Source of the DNA: Lewinellaceae bacterium
GTDB taxonomy: Bacteria > Bacteroidota > Bacteroidia > Chitinophagales > Saprospiraceae
DNA length: 64,000 bases
Direction: 5' to 3'
Assembly (NCBI GenBank): GCA_020636405.1
Contig: JACJXW010000004.1
Span: forward strand, 4,018,001-4,082,000
In this document: positions 1 through 7,981 of the stretch, in pieces
Layout of the letters: each line of letters starts with the position of its first letter
Position numbering within the stretch: position 1 is the first letter of the stretch
Notes under the pieces: model-generated
The model's database searches: none
Told to the model about the DNA's origin: nothing
The model's input: only the letters and a program-made list of their open reading frames with translations
Made by a program: the position numbers and the translations under genes

Positions 1-595
1 GGAAGAGGCTGTATTTCCGGCACAATTCGGCCAGGCTTTCCAAGGACTCCCGGGAGTAGAAACAGCCTGTCGGGTTATTGGGGTTGGTAATGAAAATACC
101 TTTGGTATCGGTAGTGATCGCCTGCTCAAATGCTGCGGTATCCGGCAACTTGAAGCCATCGTCTATTGAGCAGGTCACCGGCCGTATGCGGACATCAGCA
201 ATTTGGGCGAACCCATTGTAATTGGCATAGAAAGGTTCTGGCACGATCACCTCATCCTGTTGGTCGAGGCAGGCCAGAAAGGCAAACTGAATGGCCTCAG
301 AAGCTCCGGTCGTAACGATGACCTCCTCGGCGTTCACCTCGATATGGAATTTCCTGTAATAATGCGTCAGCTTTTTCCGGTAGGAGGCCAGGCCTTCCGC
401 CGGGCTGTATTCCAGGACTTTCATATTGGTAGCCCGCACCTGTTGCAGGGCATAGGCCGGGGTCTCAATATCCGGCTGGCCGATATTCAAATGGTAAACG
501 TGTTTACCCGATTGTTTGGCTTTATCTGCAAAAGGAATGAGTTTCCGAAATGGCGACATGGGCACGTTTTCACCCCGCTTGGAAATCGAAGGCAT
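1..595 (-). CDS. Pyridoxal-phosphate aminotransferase, class I/II (3' end off the window)
   Basis: This is the N-terminal 198 residues of a fold-type I PLP aminotransferase of the aspartate aminotransferase kind, which moves amino groups between amino acids and 2-oxo acids in the cytoplasm. Read on the minus strand it begins MPSISKRGENVPMSP and contains the family landmarks LNIGQPDIETP near residue 36, VTTGASEAIQ near residue 90 (cofactor phosphate-binding turn) and FITNPNNPTG near residue 170 (the conserved Asn that contacts the PLP ring). The catalytic Lys lies beyond the left edge, so the protein is cut by the window and not by a mutation. The ATG at 595 is the first one giving the usual family N-terminus. 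The substrate cannot be told from this fragment. Confidence 0.88.
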   Translation of the reverse strand, partial: MPSISKRGENVPMSPFRKLIPFADKAKQSGKHVYHLNIGQPDIETPAYALQQVRATNMKVLEYSPAEGLASYRKKLTHYYRKFHIEVNAEEVIVTTGASEAIQFAFLACLDQQDEVIVPEPFYANYNGFAQIADVRIRPVTCSIDDGFKLPDTAAFEQAITTDTKGIFITNPNNPTGCFYSRESLESLAELCRKYSLF

Positions 596-697
596 CGCTT
601 GTCAGTTTTTTGTTCGAAAAAAATTAGCGGCAAAGATAGGCTAATTTATTCCTGCTGTAAAGCTTTGCCCATTTAAGATTTTCCGGTTTTCCGGGAT

Positions 698-1510
698 CTA
701 ATCTTCTCCGTTCAGCAGAAAATCCAGGGAGGAGAAGGCGCCTTCAGGCGCCTTCTCCAACACTGCTATATTCGATAATTCTCGCTTTCCACGGTTACCA
801 CTGAGCAGGATACTTCCGTATTGCCGATAATCATCCCAGGGACTCAGGAAAGCCGGTTCCTCGTCCTCGGCCTTGGAGAAATAGCCCCATTGGCGAACCA
901 AATAACTACTGGTATCGACATAAACGTGGTATTTATTCTCCGGGGTATCTCCAACTTCCTGGAAAGTAAGCTGTAGCACGTAGGCGGGATCCCCTGCCTG
1001 TGTAGTGTCCTGTCCGAGGTATTTCAAAGTGAGCCCGGAATCCTTCAGTTTAAAGGGCATCACCAGCCAGTAAGAATCGTTGATCCAGATGCTGTTGGCG
1101 CGCTGAAGGCGGGACTGAAGGGTGTCCGGGTTCTCAATATTCTTGCCGCCTTCCCGGGCCATCCCGGAGAGGCTCCGAGTATTGACGATATAAACGGCAC
1201 TGTCGGCCGGGATCTCGATGCGGACATCACCAGTATACTTGTCCCAAAGCAAGGTCCTGCGCCCGAAGAAGTCCCACTGCAGGAAGTGGGTATTATTCCA
1301 GGCCTTGCGCCCCCCCATGGCCAGCATCACCGAATCAGCGATGGCGATTGCCCGTTCATCCGAACCAGCCGCATTGAATCCTTGTGCGGCAGGATTAGGG
1401 TTTGTAGTTGCTGCCTCCTCTCCGGTTTGGGAAGCGTTTTCAGTGGAAGAAGGCTGGCACGCCCACAGGGCGAATCCAATTAGGGTAAGTAAGGTAACGA
1501 GCCTTTTCAT
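698..1510 (-). CDS. Conserved outer-membrane-type lipoprotein of unknown function
   Basis: A 270-residue exported lipoprotein. The first 18 residues are a signal sequence ending in a lipobox-like LWAC, with the Cys at residue 18 as the predicted lipidated residue, followed by a low-complexity Ser/Thr/Glu/Ala/Asn linker to about residue 50. The mature part has a conserved-looking stretch around residues 64-95 (VMLAMGGRKAW, then a Trp- and aromatic-rich strand) and alternating polar and hydrophobic strands to the end. It resembles LolA/LolB-type beta-rich lipid carriers in general pattern, but I see no diagnostic motif, so no function is assigned. It is transcribed alone. The hairpin at 1638-1670 separates it from the upstream gene. 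Confidence 0.7.
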   Translation of the reverse strand: MKRLVTLLTLIGFALWACQPSSTENASQTGEEAATTNPNPAAQGFNAAGSDERAIAIADSVMLAMGGRKAWNNTHFLQWDFFGRRTLLWDKYTGDVRIEIPADSAVYIVNTRSLSGMAREGGKNIENPDTLQSRLQRANSIWINDSYWLVMPFKLKDSGLTLKYLGQDTTQAGDPAYVLQLTFQEVGDTPENKYHVYVDTSSYLVRQWGYFSKAEDEEPAFLSPWDDYRQYGSILLSGNRGKRELSNIAVLEKAPEGAFSSLDFLLNGED

Positions 1511-1637
1511 GTTCTTCAGTTTTGTCTATTCAAAACACGGGCGCAGCACTTCTGTTTAGCCAGGACGGGCACGAAATCAGAATTGGTGTTCGCCTGCCGC
1601 TTATTCCGTTCTTGCCCGAGCGCGGGGACAAAGGAAG

Positions 1638-1670
1638 AGAGCCGCTTTTCCACAAGGGAAAAGCGGCTCT
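1638..1670 (-). terminator. Hairpin terminator of the OmpA/HhH operon
   Basis: Perfect 14-bp inverted repeat (arms 1638-1651 and 1657-1670, 5-nt loop) downstream of the gene ending at 1794. On the minus strand it is followed by a pyrimidine-rich tract (CTTCCTTTG), not a pure U run, so it is a plausible but imperfect intrinsic terminator. It lies between the HhH protein gene and the lipoprotein gene starting at 1510. Confidence 0.6.
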
Positions 1671-1793
1671 ATGATTGACGAGGGTTTGTTTAATGTGGGG
1701 GCGGCCGCACTGTCCATGCCAGAAACCAGCCTGATTCTGTACAGCTTTTAGCGAATGAGGATCGCCCGGCCTGGCCCTTCTGTCAGCCCTTGT

Positions 1794-2465
1794 CTATTTC
1801 CTGCCTCCGTCAAGGCGATCCTGTAAGGCCTTCAGCTCATCCCATTTTCCCTCATGGGCCAGTTTAGCCTGTTCGGGCCAGGTATCCGGGACGGCGAGGC
1901 GATAGCGTTCGCCGGCTTCGGTGAGGATCTCATTCAGGCGGTCCACCGATGAAGCCGCGAGTTCCGCCCAGGTATTGATGCCGGCGGCATTCATGAGCCC
2001 TTCGATCTTCGGGCCGATGCCTTCTATGATCTTGAGGTCATCCTGTTTGACCTTTCCAAGAGGTGTGGCAAAGACCATACCTCCAACCGCCCTGGACTTT
2101 GGCTTGTCTCCTTCCGGCTCCGTGGTTTTGGTTTCCTGGGCTTCCTGTTCCGCTTTCAGGCGGTCGTATTTGCCCTGGATCACAGACTTATCCGCCTCAC
2201 AGATCCTGAGTTTCCTCTTCAGTTCCTCCATTTCCTTGGTAGTCTCTTCATGCTGGTACTTCAGGCTCATAAAGTCCTTTTCCATGGTGGTCAGGTTGGA
2301 CTTAACACGGGCATTTTCCTCTTCCAGTTCCTTGAGGCGCTTGCGGTTGCTGAACAACAGGGCGCCGAGCAGGAAGCCAAGGAGAAAAGCCAACAGAGAG
2401 AGGATTAGCCACCATAGCCAACAGGGTTCCAGAGCGGCCAGCAATAAGGTGTTATCTGTATTCAT
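1794..2465 (-). CDS. Membrane-anchored coiled-coil protein with a C-terminal helix-hairpin-helix domain
   Basis: A 223-residue protein in three parts. Residues 14-40 form one Trp/Leu-rich transmembrane helix followed by a basic stretch (NRKRLKE), which by the positive-inside rule puts the C-terminal part in the cytoplasm. Residues 42-112 are a heptad-rich coiled coil (LEEENARVKSNLTTMEKD and on). Residues 140-200 carry the helix-hairpin-helix signature KIIEGIGPKIEGLMNAAGI, of the kind found in nucleic-acid-binding proteins and in HhH extensions of Bacteroidota ribosomal protein L21. The gene starts 30 bp after the OmpA-type gene on the same strand, so the two are probably co-transcribed. Function is unknown; the HhH may bind DNA or act as a protein-binding fold. 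Confidence 0.72.
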   Translation of the reverse strand: MNTDNTLLLAALEPCWLWWLILSLLAFLLGFLLGALLFSNRKRLKELEEENARVKSNLTTMEKDFMSLKYQHEETTKEMEELKRKLRICEADKSVIQGKYDRLKAEQEAQETKTTEPEGDKPKSRAVGGMVFATPLGKVKQDDLKIIEGIGPKIEGLMNAAGINTWAELAASSVDRLNEILTEAGERYRLAVPDTWPEQAKLAHEGKWDELKALQDRLDGGRK

Positions 2466-2495
2466 GTCTTGGTCAGTTTTTTGTTTTGCAATGGA

Positions 2496-3350
2496 TTATT
2501 GTTTTTTGATCAGGCGAACCTCCACCCGGCGGTTCTCGTGCCGGCCCTCTTCGGTGTCATTGGAAGCGACGGGCTGCCGTTCACCTTTGGAGACGGTTTC
2601 GATCTGATCGGCCGCAACCCCGTTGCGCACCAGAATGTTCTTAATGGCCCGGGAGCGCTCCATCCCGAGGCGGGCATTGGTGACATCTTCACCGACATTA
2701 TCGGTGTGCCCGGTGAGGGTGATCCTCTCGCCCGTCTGTTTGACCCGTTCAGCCAGTTTTTCAAGATAGTCGTCCACTTTCGGGTCATACTCCTTTTCTG
2801 TCGAACCAAAGGGGAAGCGCATGATGATACGGTCATCGAGCTCCTCGACCGTTTGGGCCACTTTTTCTTCCGGCACGATCCAGTCGAAGGCGGAAGCTGC
2901 GAAGGGGTTGGTACGCACACCTTCCCTTTCATCCATCGTCCGGGCGCGAATCTGGACGCGGCCTTCATCCAGCGCATCCCCGAAAAGGGCGCGGATCTGT
3001 TCGGCACGAGCAAAGCCGAGGTTATCAAAACCATCCGGCTTAGGTTCTTCCTCAAAGTACATACCCGTGATCTCCAGAATGTTTTTATCCTTCATGCCGG
3101 CAAGCACTGCCTGGCGCAGGCTGTCGATGTTCTCATTGGTATAGGCTTTGGGATCCGACCACTTAAAATAGACCGGATACCGGGGAATAGCCGCCACAGC
3201 CGAGTCCGTCGACGGGCTTATCGCTTCAGTGCTGGCCTCGCCTTGCTCTCCGCAGGCGAAACAGAGCTCATTCCTGCACCCATTATAGGTAAGCAGAAAA
3301 TAGAGCAACCACACCACAAAAGCGATCAATAGTCTTAAGGGTAGGGACAT
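2496..3350 (-). CDS. OmpA-family protein with N-terminal membrane anchor
   Basis: A 284-residue protein with one N-terminal hydrophobic segment (residues 4-18) and a C-terminal OmpA/MotB peptidoglycan-binding domain (about residues 165-284). The domain shows the family core LTGHTDNVG, then NARLGMERSRAIKNILV, and near the end HENRRVEVRLI, the residues that cradle diaminopimelate. The middle region (60-160) has two modest repeats of unknown type. Just after the membrane segment there are three Cys in nine residues (CRNELCFAC), which could be lipidated, disulfide-bonded or metal-binding. I chose the ATG at 3350 over one 17 codons upstream because it places the hydrophobic segment at the very N-terminus. 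Likely co-transcribed with the HhH protein downstream. Confidence 0.8.
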   Translation of the reverse strand: MSLPLRLLIAFVVWLLYFLLTYNGCRNELCFACGEQGEASTEAISPSTDSAVAAIPRYPVYFKWSDPKAYTNENIDSLRQAVLAGMKDKNILEITGMYFEEEPKPDGFDNLGFARAEQIRALFGDALDEGRVQIRARTMDEREGVRTNPFAASAFDWIVPEEKVAQTVEELDDRIIMRFPFGSTEKEYDPKVDDYLEKLAERVKQTGERITLTGHTDNVGEDVTNARLGMERSRAIKNILVRNGVAADQIETVSKGERQPVASNDTEEGRHENRRVEVRLIKKQ

Positions 3351-3586
3351 ATTTCGTTTTGTTTTGGTGAATAATGGCTTTTCCAAAAAATGGCCGGGCA
3401 TGAAAATTCGGAAGGCAGCCTGGCTTACCCTATAAAAATAAGGATTAAATCAGGAAATGGCGCAAACATTTTTCAATATTTACAGATGGCAAAAAAATAA
3501 ACGGCAACATCTTTTTTATACGGATCAAACTTTAGCTCCGCTGATCCATTTATGTAAGTGTAAGATTAGTATATGAAAGCAGTAAA

Positions 3587-3617
3587 TTGAATTCACTGCT
3601 TACTTTTATTATTTTTG
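3587..3617 (+). promoter_or_regulatory. Bacteroidota-type promoter for ffh
   Basis: TTG at 3587-3589 and TATTTTTG at 3610-3617 with 20-bp spacing match the Bacteroidota sigma-A consensus TTG-N17-23-TAnnTTTG. Predicted transcription start is near 3624, giving a leader of about 28 nt before the ffh ATG. The rest of the roughly 300-bp intergenic stretch (3351-3651) is AT-rich with no other recognisable element. Confidence 0.6.
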
Positions 3618-3651
3618 CAGGAATTTTGAAGCGTATAAACCACAACCTATT

Positions 3652-5016
3652 ATGTTCGATAGCTTAAGCGAAAGGCTGGAAGGAGCATTCAAGACGCTAA
3701 AGGGAGAGAGCACCCTCACCGACATCAACATCGCCCAGTCGGTCAAAGAGATCCGCCGGGCGCTGGTAGCGGCGGATGTCAACTACAAGATCGCCAAGGA
3801 GTTCACCGATAAGGTCAAAGATAAAGCCCTGGGCCAGGAAAACGTGCTCCGGTCGGTCAAGCCAGGCCAACTGATGATCAAGATCGTCAATGATGAACTG
3901 GTGGACCTGATGGGAGGAACTGCAGCGGACATCAACCTGAAAGGAAAACCGGCAGTGATTCTCATCGCCGGCCTGCAGGGTTCGGGTAAAACGACCTTCT
4001 CCGGAAAGCTCGCCTACCACCTCAAGAACGAACGCAAAAAAAGCCCCCTCCTGGTGGCCTGCGACGTATACCGCCCTGCTGCCATCAACCAGCTCTCCGT
4101 TATCGGTGAGCAGGTCAAAGTCCCCGTTTATAAAGAGGTGGAAAATAAAAACCCGGTAGAGATCGCCTTGAAAGGCATCGCCCACGCCCAGGCTCACAAC
4201 CACGACGTGGTGATCGTCGACACCGCCGGCCGCCTTTCCATAGACGAGGAGATGATGGCAGAGATCGCCAACATCAAAGCTGCGATCCAACCCAATGAGA
4301 CCCTGTTCGTTGTGGATTCCATGACCGGGCAGGATGCGGTCAATACCGCTGAGGCCTTCAACGAACGCATAGACTACGATGGCGTAGTGCTGACAAAACT
4401 GGACGGAGATACGCGCGGTGGCGCCGCTTTGTCCATCAAATACCAGGTGGGCAAACCCATTAAGTTCGTGAGTATGGGGGAAAAGATGAATACCCTGGAT
4501 GTATTCCACCCCGACCGCATGGCCAGCCGGATCCTCGGAATGGGCGACATTATCTCTTTCGTAGAAATGGCGGAACGGCAGTTCGACGAGGAACAGGCCA
4601 AAAAGCTCGAAAAAAAGATCAAGAAAAATAAATTTGACTTCAATGACTTCCTCGAGCAGATCAACCAGATCCGCAAAATGGGTGACATCAAGCACCTGAT
4701 GAATATGATCCCGGGGATGAGCAAGATGACCAAGAACCTCGACATCGACAACAGCGCTTTCAATAAGGTGGAGGCCATCATTTTCTCTATGACACCGCAG
4801 GAACGGACAAACCCCGAACTCATGAACATGAGCCGCAAGCAACGCATTGCCGGAGGGTGCGGACATAGCATCCACGAGGTCAACGCCTTCCTCAAACAGT
4901 TTGACCAGATGCGTAAAATGATGCACAAAATGAGCAAGATGCCCGGTATGGGCATGGGTGGAAATACAGGCGCAGGCGGCACCGCTTCCCGCCGCAAAAG
5001 CCGGCGTCGCCGCTAA
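3652..5016 (+). CDS. ffh: Signal recognition particle protein Ffh (SRP54)
   Basis: The GTPase subunit of the signal recognition particle. It binds signal peptides and 4.5S RNA and delivers ribosome-nascent-chain complexes to FtsY at the inner membrane. The 454-residue protein has the full domain order: N domain (1-90), G domain with P-loop GLQGSGKTT (107-115), DTAGRL, and TKLDGDTRGG (the SRP GTPase G4/insertion signature), and a Met-rich M domain from about residue 310 with MNMIPGM and RKQRIAGGCGHS (the RNA-binding helix-turn-helix, usually RxRIAxGSG). The C-terminus is Met-, Gly- and Arg-rich. Length and motifs are normal. It has its own promoter (3587-3617) and a strong terminator (5051-5093), so it is a single-gene unit. 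Confidence 0.98.
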   Translation: MFDSLSERLEGAFKTLKGESTLTDINIAQSVKEIRRALVAADVNYKIAKEFTDKVKDKALGQENVLRSVKPGQLMIKIVNDELVDLMGGTAADINLKGKPAVILIAGLQGSGKTTFSGKLAYHLKNERKKSPLLVACDVYRPAAINQLSVIGEQVKVPVYKEVENKNPVEIALKGIAHAQAHNHDVVIVDTAGRLSIDEEMMAEIANIKAAIQPNETLFVVDSMTGQDAVNTAEAFNERIDYDGVVLTKLDGDTRGGAALSIKYQVGKPIKFVSMGEKMNTLDVFHPDRMASRILGMGDIISFVEMAERQFDEEQAKKLEKKIKKNKFDFNDFLEQINQIRKMGDIKHLMNMIPGMSKMTKNLDIDNSAFNKVEAIIFSMTPQERTNPELMNMSRKQRIAGGCGHSIHEVNAFLKQFDQMRKMMHKMSKMPGMGMGGNTGAGGTASRRKSRRRR

Positions 5017-5050
5017 GAAGCCCTTTCAGAAATTTTAACGAATACCTCCA

Positions 5051-5093
5051 CGCGGATGGCGCCCGTTTTCTGCGCCATCCGCGTTCTTTTTTT
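5051..5093 (+). terminator. Intrinsic terminator of ffh
   Basis: Perfect 12-bp GC-rich stem (5051-5062 with 5072-5083), 9-nt loop, followed by TTCTTTTTTT. A textbook rho-independent terminator 34 bp after the ffh stop. Confidence 0.9.
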
Positions 5094-5161
5094 CCGATCT
5101 TTGAGGTCATATACGAGAAACCTAACCCGAACGTTTATCTTAAAAATTCAAGCGACTTGCT

Positions 5162-7963
5162 ATGAGAAATTTTCTTGGTGTGCTCTGCCTCTTCCTGCCT
5201 GCCTTCCTCCTCGCTCAACCCTCCGCCCAACTGCTTCCGATCGACCCCAGCGTACGGATGGGCGCACTGCCCAACGGGATGCGCTACTACATCCAGCACA
5301 ACCCCAAGCCGGAGAACCGTGCGGAACTCCGCCTTGCCGTCCATGCGGGTTCCCTCCAGGAGGACGAAAAGCAACTCGGCCTTGCCCATTTTGTAGAACA
5401 CATGGCATTTAATGGCAGCCGGCATTTCGAAAAAAACGAATTGATCAACTATCTGGAAAAAACGGGCACCCGCTTCGGAGCCGACCTCAATGCCTATACC
5501 AGCTTCGAGGAGACCGTCTATATGCTACAGGCCCGAACCGACAGCCTGTCCCTTCTGGAAAAAGGACTGCTCATCATGGAAGACTGGGCCGGCGGGCTCA
5601 GCTTCGACGCTGAAGAGATCGACAAGGAACGGGGCGTAGTCGTCTCGGAGTGGCGAACCCGCCTCAGCCCCGACCAGCGCCTGCAGCAACAATACTTTCC
5701 GGTGCTATACAAGGGCTCCCGCTATGCCGAACGCATGCCCATCGGCCAACCCGAGATCATAGAAACCGCGGATCAGGCCACTATCCGCCGCTTCTATGAC
5801 GACTGGTACCGCCCGGAGCTGATGGCTTTTATCGCCGTTGGTGATTTTGATGTTGATTGGATGGAACAAGAAGTCCTCCACCGGTTTTCCACTTTGCAAA
5901 ACCCGGAAAAACCAATAGCCCGAAAAGACTATACTGTACCCGGCCATGCCGAAACCCTTTCCGTGATCGCCACCGACAAGGAAGCCGCTTTTACCCGGGT
6001 ACAGGTCATCTGCAAGCACGAACACCAACCCGTAAAAACCTTAGCGGACTACCGCAGGGAACTGGCGCACAACCTATACAACAAAATGCTCAATGCCAGG
6101 ATGGTGGAAGTGCAACTCCAGCCCAATCCGCCCTTCACGTTCGCCTATTCGGGTTATGGCAGTGATGTGGGAAACCTTGGCACCTATACCCTCTACGCTT
6201 TTGTGAGAGAGGGCGGCGCTATAGAAGGGATCAGCGCAGTACTTCGGGAAACACAACGGGCACTGCAACACGGATTTACGGAAACAGAACTGGAACGGCA
6301 CAAAGCGGACTTGATGCAAAGCGTCGAGAACGACTACAGGGAGCGCGAAAAAATGCAATCCGGCAACCTCGCCAGCCGCTATGTTTACCACTTTCTCGAT
6401 GACAATCCCATCCCCAGCCCAGAACAGCGGCTGAATCTGTACCGGGAACTGCTGCCGGAAATAACCCTTGGAGACATCAACCTCCTGCCCCGCCAATGGC
6501 TTACCGACAGCAATCGGGTCGTTATCGTCACCGGGCCGGACAATGAGGATGTCCCCTTACCTTCCGAAAAGGAAATGCTGGCGCTGCTCCAACACTTCGA
6601 TACCCTGAAGCTGGCCCCCTATGTTGACCAGGTAAATGATGCTCCGCTTCTGGAAAAAAACCTTCAGCCCCAGCCCATCAGCAGCAGGGAACAACTCGAC
6701 AGCCTGGGCATCACCGTGCTCGAACTCTCCAATGGCGTAAAAGCCTACCTGAAACCCACGGACTTCCAGAGCGATGAGATCCTGATGTCGGCCTTCAGCC
6801 CGGGAGGACATTCGGTTTATGGCATGGAAACCTACTACAGCGCTTCCAATGCAGCAACGATCATTGACCAGAGCGGACTGGGGCCGTTTTCCATGCCCGA
6901 ACTACAGAAAAAAATGGCTGGCAAGAGGGCCAGTGCCGGCCCATACATCAACGAGCTGTTCGAGGGGTTGAGCGGCAACAGCGACACGGAAAGCCTGGAA
7001 ACCATGTTGCAACTGGCCTACCTCTATTTCACCGCGCCACGCCGTGATTCAGCCGCATTCCTGTCCTACCTGTCCCGGCAGGCCTCCATCTTTGAGAATA
7101 TGATGGCCAACCCCTATTATTACTATGCGGACATCAAAAACCAGGTCAAATACCAGGGGCACCCCCGACGGCAGATCACCAGCCTGGCGGACCTTCAGAA
7201 AATTAAACTCGACGAGGTAATGCGCACTTACCGCGACCGCTTCGCCGATGCCGGTGATTTCACCTTTGTCTTTGTCGGGAATTTCACCCCGGAGGCGCTC
7301 GAGCCCCTGCTGGCCACTTATCTGGGCAACCTGCCCGCCACAGGCCGCGAGGAATCCTGGAAAGATGTCGGAGCCAACCTGGCCGAAGGGCATATCGATA
7401 CAGCCATCATCCGCGGACAGGCGCCAAAGGCACTGGTAGAGATGAACTACCACGGCCCGTTTGAATACGAAAGCCAGGAACGTCACCATTTCTATTCCAT
7501 GGTATCCGCCCTTCGCATTCGCCTTCGGGAAGCTATGCGAGAAGATAAAGGAGGCGTATACGGTGTCAACGTCAATGGAATCGCTCTCCCGTACCCTACA
7601 CCTCAGTATCGCATCACACTCTCCTTCAATACGGATCCTGACAGGGCGGAGGAACTAATTGCCACCGCCAAAGAAACCATTGCCGTTTTGCAAAATCAGG
7701 GCATTGATGAAGAGATCCTGCAAAAAGTAAAGGAAACCCAGCGCCAGGGCCGCATCAAGGGGCTCAAGGAGAACAGCTACTGGCTGGGGCAGATCAGCAC
7801 CCGCCTGCAGTATGGCATCGGGCTGGAGGGAATACTGCTGGAACGGTATGAACCTTACATCGAAAAACTGGATGCCGAGGACATCCAAAAAGCAGCTCAA
7901 CACTATTTTCAAGAAGATCATTTCATCCAGGTAGTCTTGATGCCGGAGGGTGGACAGGAGTGA
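5162..7963 (+). CDS. Secreted M16 family zinc metallopeptidase (pitrilysin/insulinase type)
   Basis: A 933-residue two-lobed zinc peptidase predicted to work in the periplasm or at the outer membrane. Residues 1-22 are a signal peptide (MRNFLGVLCLFLPAFLLAQP). The inverted zinc motif HFVEH is at residues 76-80, and the third ligand is Glu156, exactly the 76-residue spacing of HxxEH-x(76)-E in this family; NAYTSFEETVY around 110-120 and ERGVVVSEWR around 156-165 are also typical. The C-terminal half (about 510-930) is the second M16 repeat without a zinc site, as expected for a single-chain clamshell enzyme. The family degrades peptides; the substrate here is unknown. It converges with the PorE-like gene, leaving only 18 bp between the stops. 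Confidence 0.93.
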   Translation: MRNFLGVLCLFLPAFLLAQPSAQLLPIDPSVRMGALPNGMRYYIQHNPKPENRAELRLAVHAGSLQEDEKQLGLAHFVEHMAFNGSRHFEKNELINYLEKTGTRFGADLNAYTSFEETVYMLQARTDSLSLLEKGLLIMEDWAGGLSFDAEEIDKERGVVVSEWRTRLSPDQRLQQQYFPVLYKGSRYAERMPIGQPEIIETADQATIRRFYDDWYRPELMAFIAVGDFDVDWMEQEVLHRFSTLQNPEKPIARKDYTVPGHAETLSVIATDKEAAFTRVQVICKHEHQPVKTLADYRRELAHNLYNKMLNARMVEVQLQPNPPFTFAYSGYGSDVGNLGTYTLYAFVREGGAIEGISAVLRETQRALQHGFTETELERHKADLMQSVENDYREREKMQSGNLASRYVYHFLDDNPIPSPEQRLNLYRELLPEITLGDINLLPRQWLTDSNRVVIVTGPDNEDVPLPSEKEMLALLQHFDTLKLAPYVDQVNDAPLLEKNLQPQPISSREQLDSLGITVLELSNGVKAYLKPTDFQSDEILMSAFSPGGHSVYGMETYYSASNAATIIDQSGLGPFSMPELQKKMAGKRASAGPYINELFEGLSGNSDTESLETMLQLAYLYFTAPRRDSAAFLSYLSRQASIFENMMANPYYYYADIKNQVKYQGHPRRQITSLADLQKIKLDEVMRTYRDRFADAGDFTFVFVGNFTPEALEPLLATYLGNLPATGREESWKDVGANLAEGHIDTAIIRGQAPKALVEMNYHGPFEYESQERHHFYSMVSALRIRLREAMREDKGGVYGVNVNGIALPYPTPQYRITLSFNTDPDRAEELIATAKETIAVLQNQGIDEEILQKVKETQRQGRIKGLKENSYWLGQISTRLQYGIGLEGILLERYEPYIEKLDAEDIQKAAQHYFQEDHFIQVVLMPEGGQE

Positions 7964-7981
7964 AGCGCGAAGGTTTAGGCC

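Noticed and set aside
3697..4926. A 409-codon ORF antisense to ffh
   Set aside because: It lies wholly within a well-conserved gene and reads His/Leu/Val-rich, typical of antisense frames.
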